Part shown: one piece after another, positions 1 to 13,080 of the stretch
How positions within the stretch are numbered: the first letter of the stretch is position 1
How the letters are laid out: the number at the start of each line of letters is the position of its first letter
NCBI RefSeq assembly: GCF_905220415.1
Contig: NC_059546.1
Location: 4,154,001-4,218,000 of the forward strand
From: Colias croceus
Taxonomy: Eukaryota; Arthropoda; Insecta; Lepidoptera; Pieridae
Direction: 5' to 3'
DNA length: 64,000 nt
Program-made: the position numbers and the translations under genes
The notes under the pieces: model-generated
Told to the model about the DNA's origin: nothing
The model's database searches: none
What the model saw: the letters and a program-made list of their open reading frames with translations, nothing else

Positions 1-1460
1 TCCTGAATTATAGGATTATTTTTTTATATTATTGCGAAAAATATGATATTTTTTTCTATTCTTTAATTTTTTTATAAATTATTTAATGTAATTGTAAACA
101 TTAAGAATAATGAGTTATTCTTGACCGTAAAAGTCAGTAGGAATTGCTAGTAAAATCAACTTTAGAAGTGCTCATGAATCTATTTCAATAAAGCTTATTA
201 AGCTCTTCGTAACGAATAGAAACAAATAGTCTCAAAGGATTTCCAAATATAAATTTACCTTATGTTAACATTTAAAATATCTGACTGAGTTTTTATTATT
301 TTTTTGCAAAGTAGCGTAAAGTTAACTTTTTTTTTTTCTTTTTTGAGAAATTATGCACCTCATAGCGTCTTCTCTTACATCTTAATACAAGAAAAACGTG
401 CAAAAATTCCTCTAAAACCGTCTTAGTTTTCTCTTTGCCACACACGATCAGGCCACCATCATTGCAGATATAAAATTCAATTTACAACTGGCGTGTACGT
501 GGCTTGCAAATAGATTCGCAAGGTTGAGAGTTTGGCACCTACAAAACTATAAACTGTTACAAGTAATCTTGTTGGAAATCCCAGAGATGCCCAGCCTTTC
601 TAAGTGTAGGTACCTACAATTGAGCGCATAAGCTTAGTATGTAAAGAAAAGTTTATGCAAATAATTTGTTGTTTCTTTAACGTTTATTTTAACAAAAAAT
701 CTATTTATGTTGCACACATGAGAAATTTGCAATCGGTACAATTTCGATACTAGGTACAGTTAGGATCCAATCTGCCTATAGCTCTAAACTTCCTTTACAA
801 ATTTATGGGAACGTAGACGATATATCGTTGAGGCTTACGATGCGATATATCGTATACTATCATATATTTTGTATACCTACTGTCATTTCTTCAACTTCAA
901 CAAGACACTTAAAACCCACAAAATCTGAATATATTGAATGTGTGGCATAATAAGTTATTTTACTAAAACAATCCTGTTGAATAAAGTTTAAGGCGTAGGT
1001 ACTTTATTTTTTTAACTTTGACGTTTATAACATTCATATCATAAACGTGTTAAAACTATTTAGAAATTTAATAAGCCTTTATACAGTTAGTATGAGCAAT
1101 AAACGGAGCCGCTATATCAATAAAAGTCGCATTACAAGCATACACATGTCCCGCCGCAGGTGCCTGTCCTCCGCTGATTTTGTATAGGCATTAGATACCG
1201 TTAACATTACGATTATCTAGAATTATTAGATAATTGTAGTTGGTAATGTTTCGCTGATTGCTATTAGGGACGTAAAAAACTGTATTGTTTGTGGATTCGA
1301 GTAATTAAACAAGAAGTGCTCTACAACTTTTAATGATAGCTTGATAATAAAATATGTATATTGAATAGTAGGTATCTAATATATACGAATAACAGATAAT
1401 GAGGTTAGATAGTAACTCATATTATAAATGAGATTAATGAATTATACAAGAATATTATAA
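1..1460. other. AT-rich non-coding stretch
   Basis: No supported gene. The sequence is AT-rich with stops in all frames. Two copies of the motif cgatatatcg lie near 817-857. An interrupted inverted repeat lies around 1204-1249, with attatcta facing tagataat inside a wider cattac/gtaatg pair. A small GC-rich pocket sits near 1147-1180. I see nothing diagnostic of a promoter or an exon. Confidence 0.5.
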
Positions 1461-2071
1461 TCCCACCAAAAACATAAATGTAAAAATTGGAGCCGAGTTC
1501 AGTCGTTGACTTAATTTGCCAAAAAAAGAAATGAGATCTAAATGTGTGCCAAGTTCTGCAGACAGTCCAGAAATTTATTTACAAGGATGTATTAAGTTCT
1601 TAGGTTGACTGAAAACTCAATTGTTTTATTTTCCCTTAGAGAACAATGTTTATTCCAAAATATAACTTTTTTAATTTGAATAATATAATTATTTTCACAA
1701 AGCAAACAACTAATGACCTATTGAACCCCATAATTTGATGAGGCTAGTTTTTAGAACCTCACAAAATATAAACAGTATGTAAAACTAGCCTCATCAAATT
1801 ATGGGATTCAATAGGTCATTAGTTGTTTGCTTTGTGAAAATAATTATATTATTCAAATTAAAAAAGTTATATTTTGGAATAAACATTGTTCTCTAAGGGA
1901 AAATAAAACAATTGAGTTTTCAGTCAACCTAAGAACTTAATACATCCTTGTAAATAAATTTCTGGACTGTCTGCAGAACTTGGCACACATTTAGATCTCA
2001 TTTCTTTTTTTGGCAAATTAAGTCAACGACTGAACTCAGCTCCAATTTTTACATTTATGTTTTTGGTGGGA
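1461..2071. repeat. Fold-back element: two 291-bp arms, about 99% identical
   Basis: The left arm (1461-1751) is the reverse complement of the right arm (1781-2071) without any indel; paired positions always sum to 3532. Reading the arms against each other I find two mismatches, at 1494 and 1726, both C/T transitions. The spacer is 29 nt (1752-1780). The outer termini are TCCCACC and GGTGGGA. Flanks are ...attataa on the left and tatcatt on the right; a TA target duplication is possible but one base is out of register, so the duplication is not established. No ORF of note lies inside. The structure fits a fold-back MITE or long hairpin transposon. If transcribed it would form a dsRNA stem of about 290 bp suitable for siRNA production, which is inference. 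A palindrome artefact of sequencing or assembly is the main alternative. Confidence 0.9.
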
Positions 2072-2260
2072 TATCATTACTTTTTGTACAGAAAATTACT
2101 CTGCAAATTTGATTTACTTTATGAATATAATACTTTTTATATACGATTTTTATTATTTTTTCTTGCGGTTTCTCTGTATGGTTTGTTTAGTATTATTTTC
2201 TATATTTTCTTGTATATTATGAATGTCAGCGCACATTGCCCCGTCATTATCTGCATTTTT

Positions 2261-2350
2261 TTAACCCATTGAGCCCCGAGCGGCCCGATCGGGCCACGAC
2301 ACAATAGATTTTCTATTGTGTCTGTGATTCCGGGGGCTGAGTTAGACTCG
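2261..2350. repeat. GC-rich hairpin cluster beginning with TTAACCC
   Basis: A dense set of secondary structures in AT-rich surroundings. There is a perfect 14-bp palindrome (ggcccgatcgggcc, 2282-2295) and a perfect 11-bp stem with a 3-nt loop (gacacaataga at 2298-2308 pairing with 2312-2322). An outer imperfect pairing joins tgagccccg (from 2270) with cgggggctga (to 2340). The left edge TTAA followed by CCC resembles a piggyBac-type terminus, but no matching GGGTTAA end was found within about 1 kb. It is probably the end or core of a dispersed non-autonomous element. A structured RNA is possible but nothing shows transcription. Confidence 0.5.
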
Positions 2351-4107
2351 TTTTCTGTTTAAAAGATTACATGATTTTCTAAACATCCAGCGTGAATTTG
2401 TACACACACTATTACCAAGATGCAAAGATCGTTGTAGAAGAATCATCGCTTTACTCCATGACGTTACGGTATTGCTATGACGCGATCTTGAAATTTTACT
2501 CTAAACGCACCTAAAGATGTTTCACTTATATTAATATTACGCAAATTAAATCATTTCGACCTTCGACGAAGCCTTCTTCCATTACACTGAAATTAAAACT
2601 AAACTAAACACTCATAAATAAAGAATAAATAAATGTGAATATGTAAAATTATATATTATTTTTAACTGTATGAGCAATATTTTTATTACAATTTTCTTTT
2701 ATTTTACGTTTAATAACAGTTTTGAATAAAGAAATCATGCAATCGAAGTAATCCGCCCTAGCGATACTAGCGCGAGTGAGTGTGATGTCAGAGGCGCATC
2801 GAATCTACAGATGTTTCGCGCTAAAATATGTAAACTTCAATAATCTATATCTCAGTCATTTATTGATGGATTTCAAAATTTTTTTCGGCCACTGACTAGT
2901 TTTGATCTATTTTTTAAGACTAGTAAGGTGAATATACTATTTTCTATTTTTTTAAACTTTTCCATTTTTCCATACAAACAAAATTTATGTCATTGAAAAA
3001 AAAATTAAATACAGATAAATTCAGTATTTTCTGATTTTTTCCTTTGTACACTCACTATTACCTAGTTGATTACAAAATTTGAACTTTCTAGGTCATCTGG
3101 AAGTGGGTTAGGTTTTGTATATGTCTATAAGTCAGTCAGTCTTAAAAATTGCGATTTTTGGATATTAATATCTACGCAACTGTTTAATCTGTATTTATGA
3201 AATTTAAGTTTCTTGTTTATCTTGAGGTCCTCTTGATATGTACCAAATTTAGTTTATTTAACTTAAATAGTTTTCGAGTTATAAGGGGGTGAAAAGTGGC
3301 TCGAAATGGTTCGTGTAAATATACACACGGCTGCTGCTCGCCAGTTCTCTTCGCTTGAACTCGGCTTGACACGCTGCCGCGTGTCTAGATAATTAATTTA
3401 GCAAGTAAGAAATTGGACACAAAGCAATGCAAATATTTATACAACTAGACGCTCAAAAATCAGACCTGTGTAATGCACAGACGAACTGACATCTAGGTGT
3501 TGCAATTCCAAAAAGGAAACAGAAGACAGGCGAAGCTAAACGCGCGTCTAACAGTAATTGTGAGGACGCCAATCAAGAGCCAGAAACAAATAGCGGAGAC
3601 GAGAGACTGTCAATCTAACACGAAAGCTCACTGTTTAATGATGCAATAATTTGCATAGCAGGGCTGTGGAAACGCAACCTATTCTAGTGTCCATCGCTTG
3701 CCTTATACAGCGACACCCTTGTTACGCAAAATGTGAGTGTTCATGCAGCGGTAAAAACGTGTTAACATGGGGTAATAGCGATTACGTATGGTGTTAGTTA
3801 TGTGGTAGAGAATTATCTATTGGGTAGTAAATAAATGCTGGTACTATTTTTCAGATAGTTTGAAAGTGAGGAATGCAAAAGCAAGATGTTCACTTTTTAA
3901 CCTGAATTTTAGAAATGTACCTACCAATTACTCTATTTTTCTATGGCATCTGACACTAGTTTTTTAAACTTGGCTTAATATTTATACAATTTATTCCCCA
4001 TGAACTTCATTAAAATTTAACACAGGGGTTTAATTAAATATTCGAACCTAAATGTTTCTCCTCCCGGGATAATAATTTTAGAATCCTATCATTTTGATAG
4101 AGCTCTC
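2351..4107. other. Non-coding stretch with repeat-like character
   Basis: No gene is supported. Around 3060-3330 the text resembles degraded interspersed-repeat sequence seen in moth genomes, for example the segment around 3270 reading 'gttttcgagttataag'. A GC-rich pocket with the inverted motif cacgctgccgcgtgt lies at 3371-3385. A stop-bounded 42-codon frame without ATG at 3490-3618 gives a hydrophilic, Lys/Glu/Asn-rich translation. It matches nothing I recognise and is probably chance. Confidence 0.35.
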
Positions 4108-4140
4108 AAAAAAGGTTCCCGGAATTCGGGAACCTTTTTT
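4108..4140. repeat. 14-bp hairpin with T-tract
   Basis: The stem aaaaaaggttcccg (4108-4121) pairs perfectly with cgggaacctttttt (4127-4140) across a 5-nt loop, followed by another T. It looks like a bacterial intrinsic terminator, but the context is eukaryotic. A T-tract of this kind can also stop RNA polymerase III, yet no A/B-box gene was found upstream. Function unknown. Confidence 0.6.
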
Positions 4141-7100
4141 TCACTTTGATTTAATTCATCACGCACAAAAATAGCGTGAGTTGGTTACTTTTAAATTGTT
4201 CATTGTATATGTATAACGTTACCATAATATTTACTCTACATAAAATTATAGTGAATATCGAAGTTCCAGACAGCGAACAGCTGACCCTCAACTATTTTTT
4301 ACACTAATAAACCATCTACTTCTTACCATTAATTTGCACCCCGATGTCTACTTAATGGTCCGAAGAAAATGTTTACCTGAAAAAAAAAACAAATCGTTTT
4401 ATTATACGTGGTATAGTGTCATAAATGTCAAGTAAACATAAACGAAATCATTATAATGCACAAATTGAACGTACGGAATCAATTATAGGGCCGCCCACGA
4501 AAAGCCCGCACGGGCCGAGCTAAAACCCGCTTACAATCTGACATTTATGAGTGCCATAAAAACGCTCAAGTAGTGACTTTTACTACTTGTTTAGTGAACA
4601 TAAATGTCTTTGCCTTGCCCGCGCAGAGCGTCGTCCGTATTTAAAAGCGCACAGTTTCGTGCAGTTCTGCTCCTTTTTATTTACTGTTACGGTTCTGTTA
4701 TGCAACTGTATAATGCTTTGGTTACTTTTCAGCTGCGATTTATGGATGTCGTCTTTTGTCTTTATTTAACGGTTTCACTGTGAACGTATTTCTTGTTTTG
4801 TGAGAAAAAATGTGCTAGAATATTGTCGGAGTACCGACTGCTTAATGAAAATGAACATCTATTTGCTAAATTAATTATTTCTGCGGTAGGTACAAGTCGT
4901 TAACTATTAAATTTGACAGTATTGTATGTATTTATAAAGGTTCCTTGTTCATTGCTTAAGCTGTGGCGTCAATATAGCTGTCGATATCTTATATTTGGCT
5001 TAGGTATTTACAATTCAGTTAGCAGGATTCGTATTCTACCTTCGTATGTTCTACAATGTTGGTCTTCCTACCGTGGCCAACTGGCCACCCATATTATACG
5101 ACTAAAACGTACTACGAACTATCTGAAGAATAGTAATGTAGTTTCACAATACTTAGACTTAATTGATTTTTAGCCTAATACGATTCTGAGACGTAGTGCC
5201 CAAAGAGCTGTGACTTGAAAATTCAAACACTGCGACACCGTTTACGAAAGTAAATAAATATTTTAGTACAAACATCACTTGTTCATTAAATTATTAATTT
5301 AATATGAAAATATAAGCTCTACATATTTACCAATTTCACAATCGCAAGTTTAATCTGCTAATGTCTTTAACGTTTATGTCAGAATTTCCGAATTATCAGT
5401 GATGATACAGCCTTTTGCATCATTCATATCGATGTTATATTGTTTGAATTTTGGTATGAAACCGTAATAAGAGACGTTTAACTAAAGTCGTTGAAGTAGA
5501 AGTTTATAGACATTAAAAACATGCCAACAGTTTAAAGATTCAAAAATTGCCTTTCCGTTTTGTATCGAGCTGCCAATTAACTTATAATAACTTTTATTAG
5601 CGTATACTGATAACTAAAACATATAATTATCACGATAATATAATGTAAACAACAAGATAAAGTCTACCTCAGTTCCCACTTGCTACGATATGGTCGTTGC
5701 ACACAATAAATATTAAGATACTACTACTAAGATACTATGCAATAAGTTATAAGGAGCCAAACTTTTCTTTAGAATAATATGAGTATTAGGGATTACTTAA
5801 TAAAACTTGTATGTAAGGTTGAGCTAAAGTTTAGCAATCTAGATTGTATCTATGTAGTAGTTATAACGCCGATAAAACCGATGCATTCGTGTTGCATATT
5901 GCTATCCACCTATACACACACACTCACAGGATGAATATTTATCACAGAGGTCACCTTAAGCCTAAACCGACTACTGCTTACTATGCTCCACAAGTCTTTG
6001 TTTATTTCCCGTACCAAAAGAAAGTCCTTCTGCATACCATACTTAATATATTCGTCCGCCAAACCATGCGTTGTTTTCGCTACAAATTAGACAATTAAGA
6101 GTCGATGTGTGGCTTTAAATCTATTCAATTAAAGCTGTGTACGCACCGGTCACCTACCGCGGCGATTTTTAATCATATGTATGCAACGTGCGAATCGCGG
6201 AGGCATTTCGCATATCAATGTGTCGCTTATATTGATAAAAAAGAGCGCGCGTGTCGATCTCGAATTATGGAGGTGTGACCAGGGATTTTAAACTAATTGA
6301 TTTGATGACACCATAAATTATCGGCTTCACATTAGATTCACTTAATCTGTAAAATGTATGTTTATGGTCATTTATATTTATTTGACTTTTACGGCTTGTT
6401 TATCGTGAATAAGATTAATTCTTTCTAGCACCTTGGCTGCGCATGTGTCTTAACAATATTTAAAGAGATTATTGGAAAAAATATACAAATGAAATGGGCA
6501 ATTGTGTAAACTGAAATATAATAAAATGCAATTATTCGCTATAAAATTTACATATAAAAGAAAACATAATAGTTAATAACGTAACGTCTAAATAGCGGGG
6601 CGATAATTACAGAACGGCTATAATAATACATCACTTAGCCCTTCAAAGATAAAATAGGAAAGCTATCCGACACGGTTGCTATAAACATCACTACGGTGCC
6701 ATAATTTCTTCATTAGATTCGCATTTCCTTCACGCGATGTTCTAGTGGATATAAACTGCGTGTACTTTATGAGGTGTTATGTGCGGTGTAATTGACGATC
6801 TTACAACTTAGGACATCGTGCGACATTCATCACTACGTTTAAGTCTCTATTACGAGCCAGCTGTTTTGCGACAATTTTCTTTAGTAAACGAGTAATTTTC
6901 TTTAGTAATCGATAGAGAAATATGAATATTTTACAGGTGTACCTTTTGAATTTAATTGACTATAAGTACTCTGTTAGGTATAGTATACTATAATATGGAA
7001 TAGGTATGAAAATATAATTTTCTTTCCTATAACTCTGTCTTTAAAAGCACACTGAAAAGTATAAATTCTATAAAAATAGAGGTATCAACAGACAATTACA

Positions 7101-10092
7101 CTAAAGCTCTTCCCATAAAAAGTGAGACAAACAGCATAATAATTTTTCATTTAAAGAACAATGCACTATTTTTGGCACGAAGCAGTTCATTTAAAAAGAT
7201 TCCTTGGACCATAGCTAATACGAGCGTCGTTTATACAGTTCCAACTTCATGCATCACTCGTATTATTTTACGAGTTTACATTCCATAGAATTCATGCCTA
7301 TCCTTTGAACACCAGCCGTCCAATTATTAATTTTTTATAACACTTACCGCTCTCATTAAAAGTGAGTGATAATAGCAAAACCTTTAGCAAATATCGGATA
7401 AAATAGACATAACCCGGTCATTCAGCCTGCATTCGATTCGCATATTTGCATTGGTAGGTAACTTCTCAACAACGTCTTATTATTAAGAAATACCTACTTT
7501 AGTTATAGCTTCATTAACTTTTACAAATAACTTAATTAAAAAATTTGCATTACATCTTAGGACGGTGCTAAATGCTCATCCTTTTTTGCATTAAAACATG
7601 AGCTTTTATTAGCTAATTTAAAGTTATTTAAGGCAATGTGCGTGTCTTTCAATGGTTTGCAGCAAATACTTAACAAACTCATAATATGTAGGTATTTTAT
7701 AATTAATGTAGATCTTCTACAATGCTGTTCTTGTTTTACCTATTCTATATATAAATAGATGCACAATTATTATTAGTACTAACAAGGTATACGAGCTGCC
7801 AATCACAAGATTGATTTAAACGTTAATCAGTGTCGAAATAATTAATGACACCGCGAGATGAGCGGACATGCATGCAGATTGGCGAGCTAACGAGTGATAA
7901 ACTATGCATGCGCGAACACCCATGATTTTCACGAAATTACGCATTTTAAATGTATGGTTGTTTAGCATTTTGGAAAATTCGGTAGTTCCTAATATTTAAG
8001 AAGTCTAATAATGAAATTACGGTTTGGGTGGAAAGCATTGAAATAAAAATAAAAAATATTACATCAAGAAAATTGAAGCAATAATGTGTGTGCCCTGCCC
8101 TTACTTCTTAACATTCATCTCTGAAGTTGTGGGTATTATAAGTAAGTATAGCAATTTATTTCAATAATATAAATTATTCTATAACCCTCATACATTTTAC
8201 AACAGCTCATAACACAAGCTTTAAAAACGTCACAAACAAACATTTGCACTTAAAACAGATAAATAGAGCCATCTATCGTTGTAAACAAACAAATCATGCA
8301 CGCTTTCAAATAACAATAACATCGATGTAACCGTTGTATAAATTGTTCACAACACTAACATTAATATCGTCTCAACAAGTCAGTGTCACATAAAATTTCT
8401 GAGCCATTTGCCCTTTCAGGATGTTACGTGATGCAGTGTGATTTGTGCCTCCGTAGAACCTGCATTGATTATCATGTTAACTTCGTACATGCACACGTAA
8501 ATGTTCATTCAGGATTATATACGACTTAGAAAATTCTGACTGTGAGAAAATCACGTTCGCAAAATAGAAGTAATGAATTTCGCGTTATATCTACTCATCA
8601 AAAACTATGTAAAAAAGACTTATTTATTGTCTTGTGTTTGATTTAGAATTAATTTAGAAGACAAAAAACACTTAAAAGATCGCGATTTAAACCAGTCAAA
8701 ACTCAAATTTCTCATCGAAAACCGTATCAACAAGCTTAGCTACTAGCACTTCCCGGAAGCCAACGATGGCGCATTGGCCAGTCGGGCCCTACATTAAAAT
8801 TCAGCTAACACTGATCCAGGAGTCATCACGTCGTAGAATAGAGCCATAACGTTTTTACGATCCCTTGTGCGCCATACTAGGATATGGCGGTGTTCGAATT
8901 TTTAATTTCAACCGATAGACATATCGATAGCTTTGACATTAGTCATCGTTTGTAATAATAGTTTTGTTTGTGTGTTTATGTTGTGTAGGCAAATGGAATT
9001 GATTACAGTTAATGACCTTATTAAATATATTATGGTTTTATTTTAGGACAATATGTGGAGGCGTAAAGAAAATATTCATGTGTAGGTATGTGGAGACTGG
9101 AGACATACCTATTCGAGAAAATCTAAATCAGATGTGCGCACTCTAACATACTGTGCTTCTATTTCAATAAAATCCTCTTAAAAATACTGAGAATGGAGAG
9201 TGAAGTGTTACTGCAAATTTCACTCAAATGCAGATTGCAGGATGTACCTAGCGACAAAAAAATACAATCTACATATTATATCCGGCGCGAAAGTAGGTAA
9301 GATTATAAAACGAACCTAAACTAAGTATTACCTACTTAGTAAGATAGGGTCACTTTATGCATTTGTTTACAGTCTGAACAATAACAGAACTATTCAAGGA
9401 CCGTTTTAAGTTAATCCCACATGTTTGTATATATGTTAAATTTCATTTATATGTAATATTAGAGGTACCTTTTCTGAATAACAGATGAGAACGTTCTCTT
9501 TGAACTTCCACGTTATAAAGGTCGGACAACAGTATTTATTAAATGCATTCAGATATATTTTGAAATATTTTACATTCATATTAGATTTCTGGTTTGCTTT
9601 GTTAAACTCGGTTTGAACCGCGGCCGTCTACGTTGACCCGTTTAAGGCGATTTTCGTATTTTGGTTTAAGCGGATTTTTTATACGCCTCTAACCATAATT
9701 ATTATTTTTTACATTTTTAACAATGTAAGTAAACTCATAATTATCGGTTCGAATGATTCTATAGGTACTTGATGTAAATGTTATAAAATGTGCAATGAAA
9801 TACAAAATCGTATTTTGGTGAATTTAAATAGAAAATGGCAATGCCTGCCACAATGCCCTATGTCGTTGGATTCATAGAATCGTTCATAGCGGAAGACTTG
9901 CGCGATGAACCCACAGAGCTATGAAGAATGTGCTAAAATAGACACCTACTTTTTTCAGATCAGACAGAGAAGTAAAAATATTACTTATAAGAATTAATTC
10001 TTATATGATAGAAACATTTCCCAGTTCAAATACATTACTCATTGGAATAAGGAATTGGTAGAGGTACAATCAGGACATGTATAATTCCTCAG

Positions 10093-10165
10093 CATATAGT
10101 TGCTCAACAGTTTCGCTGTCGCTTACTTAGATTAGAACGTCGAGGGCGGCAGCAGCAACTATATG
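10093..10165. repeat. Spaced inverted repeat, possible RNA hairpin
   Basis: catatagttgct (10093-10104) is the exact reverse complement of agcaactatatg (10154-10165), with a 49-nt spacer that is itself GC-richer than its surroundings. A 73-nt span with a 12-bp closing stem is in the size range of an animal pre-miRNA. However, the inner arms pair only partly by eye and I do not recognise a known mature miRNA seed. Confidence 0.4.
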
Positions 10166-12659
10166 TTCAAGTGATTTTTCACGGCTACAGAACCCATGTA
10201 CAAAGGGCACGCAGCGGTGTTGCAATCACGATCCCCGATCACGACTGGTCCTCTGCTAGTTATTCACCTCCGTCACATACCATTAATCCATTCAAAAATC
10301 ACTTTTAACCAATTAATCTTAAAGCCTACGCCGCCCGCAATCGCATGTTGGCAAACTTAGTTCTGTACGCATGTATCTATTGCGAAGCAAAATATTCCTT
10401 ATCGAGCACGATATAAAGGTTAAGGGCGATGGCTTTATTAGTTTGTGTGCAGTAAAATGTCTCTAGAGCGTGTCGCTACTACCCGTAAATGCATTAAGTT
10501 TGTTTTAGAGATAATAATCGTTGCGAATGCGAATGCTTTGTTGTTTCAAAGATAGAGTTGTCGCCGGTGATTTATTTTTGGTCAACTCTTGTTGGACTTA
10601 ATAGAGGTTAACGCAACGCGAATTATGCAGAGAAATACTTTACGTTTGTTTTGCGTACGCTTTTTGCTTTCGATGCCTAGATTCGTAATTTATGACGTAC
10701 AGTACAATATAATATCTACAAAATTACTAACATAATATTATAAGAACTTGTATTACAAATTTGTAATAGGTATAAGCACGTACCTATTTTTAAGTGTCGA
10801 TAAAATTATCTTTTACCCAAAACTAGCTGGAAGGGTTTTTATATTCTAGTTAGATGTTAAATGATAAAAAGACACCTAAATATAATTTAAATACTTGACA
10901 ACATCGCACCGATGCTCAGTTATTTTTTATATCAAGATAAATGCTCACGATCACTTACAATGTTGCTACATTTTATGTCATAAAACAGAAGTCTTATATA
11001 AAATCTTCTTAGAAACGTTAGTAGGTATTGTATTTCCCACGCTGAATTTCCAAGTAACATGTTAACTATTCGAAACTGGTTATTTTGTGTCCTCTTTTAT
11101 TTATTTAAATATATAATTTCAAAGTGTGAACTAGTTTTTGAAGCAAAAGTTTCTGTATTTAAAGAAATTTAACTCATTCTCACACAATTTATATTAATTT
11201 CTTATCTCTTCAAATATAAAATGAATTTTGTTAGAAATGTTCAAAATGTAGGTACCTTTTATTTCTCGGAACTAGAAATGCACTGACATTAACCGACATA
11301 ATATTTCGATCAAAACAGGGAAATTTGATAAGTAGGTATATTAAGGAGAGGGCTGAACGAAAATTCCATAAAAACACGTCCGAATAACTTCTATTTTGTA
11401 TGGAAAAATCAAAACCTCCACATAATCTGGTTTATTAAAATATTTTGGGTAAGTGCGTGCGCGTTCTGATACTGCCCTTGATCACGCGATGGCTCCTCCA
11501 CTTTTTTCCTATTTCAAGCTCCATTCACAATTCACATACAGATTTAATCCGTAGGTAATAAGGTCCATTTTGCGACCATAAAAGTATTCTATTTAGAAAA
11601 TCTAATCAACGGTTGAACTTGTCCCCTTGACTTATAGCTCTAGCTAGTGTATTTATAAAAACAGACTAGATTTATGTGTGCTTAGAAGGCACGCTTAATC
11701 CAATTATTTATTTACTTGTAATGTGTAGTTATACCTTCATACAACGCGATCGTGAGAAAATAATAAATCTAAATACATGTGATCATTATTAGATATAAAT
11801 TATAATTTAATATCTTACTCGTATTTAAAATAATAAAATGAATTGAATTTATAAGTCAGGATTTATAAATGGAAATGGTAAAATTTTTGAGAACTAAATT
11901 CTAAAATATTAAAAAGTTTAATAAAATTGTATAAGCTAGTTCAACATCGAAACGAAAATCGTTATACTTTTTACTCTGTAAATTAAAATTGGATACAACT
12001 TCAATGACTGCAATGAAATGTGTTTTTGCCGCCCAGACCCAGTCTACACTTTTTACACCACATACCTGCGACAGCTATCATAATATCATCCACACTACAT
12101 TTATCATAATTTGTTATTTATAGCCTTAAATAGGTATTCGCGATGAATAATGTAAACGAAAATGTTATTTCATTAATGCGAAACAAGAGTATGGAAAGTG
12201 TTCTACGGAAACAAATTAAATGCATTTAAAATTTAGGATAATAGATTCAGTTTATATCTATACAATACAAGTGTTGTAGCTTACATCTTGCTGAGTAGTC
12301 TCGGAGAGGGGGCGGGGGTTGACATAGACAAATGACATGCTGCCAGCGCCCCTAGCGGCGGCGGGATGAATTATTGCCACCAATCGAGAGCGCGGTTCTA
12401 GCGGCCATTTTTTAATTTTTAGGGGTACGTTACCCTTGTGAGTATTATTATTAAGAGAGGAGACAATTTTTGCAATCTTCGTAGGTGCTTTGATGGTGGA
12501 ATAAAATTGCGAAATATTTCATTTTTTAATAATTTTTTGTCTCAGTTCGTGTGAATTGGATTTTTAGACCATCTACCTACATAGTAATAGTACTTACATC
12601 TTGAAATTATTTTTGTTTTCTCTGAGGTAATATTTGATAAATTTTGTATTAGGAGCACC

Positions 12660-13080
12660 GTCGAAACAGTAGGTATACCTAGATACCTAGGTATCTACTT
12701 ACCTATCGGTAAAAATTGTTGAAGTTAATTGTAATTTTTAATATAATTATGTATGTATTTAAATAATTTAAATTTTAAACATTCCGATGACAAAACATTT
12801 AAACGAAGAAGAAACAATGTACCTACCTACTAAACGCTCTTTTCTTAATAGCAACAATTTGTGTGCCTACAGGTACCTACAATGTAGGTACTCGTATGTA
12901 TCCACTAGGTAGGTATATTGTTAGTTCTACAAAAAAATAAACATTAGGTATAATAAAAGCGCTACATATCATCCGTAGATTCATATCAGGTAGGTAGGTA
13001 TGTAAAAGTTATTTATCTAATCATTTATAGGCATTTCAAAATTATTTAATTATTTATGTGTTAAATATACCTACTTATTT
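12660..13080. repeat. GGTA/TACC-dense patch
   Basis: Short runs of AGGTA and TACCT recur here on both strands, for example aggtaggtaggta at 12988-13000, aggtaggta at 12907-12915, and overlapping tacctaggta at about 12683-12693. They form irregular, partly palindromic clusters and not one clean microsatellite. The same motif is scattered through the whole window and is frequent in lepidopteran DNA. No coding content. Confidence 0.5.

Noticed and set aside
2057..2272. 71-codon ORF at the edge of the fold-back
   Set aside because: It starts inside the right arm of the inverted repeat, and the translation is AT-driven (Phe/Tyr/Leu/Ile). No evidence of coding.
2261..3400. Complete piggyBac element starting at TTAACCC
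   Set aside because: No matching GGGTTAA end and no transposase ORF were found.
4108..4140. Bacterial rho-independent terminator
   Set aside because: The shape fits, but the window is eukaryotic and there is no upstream gene.
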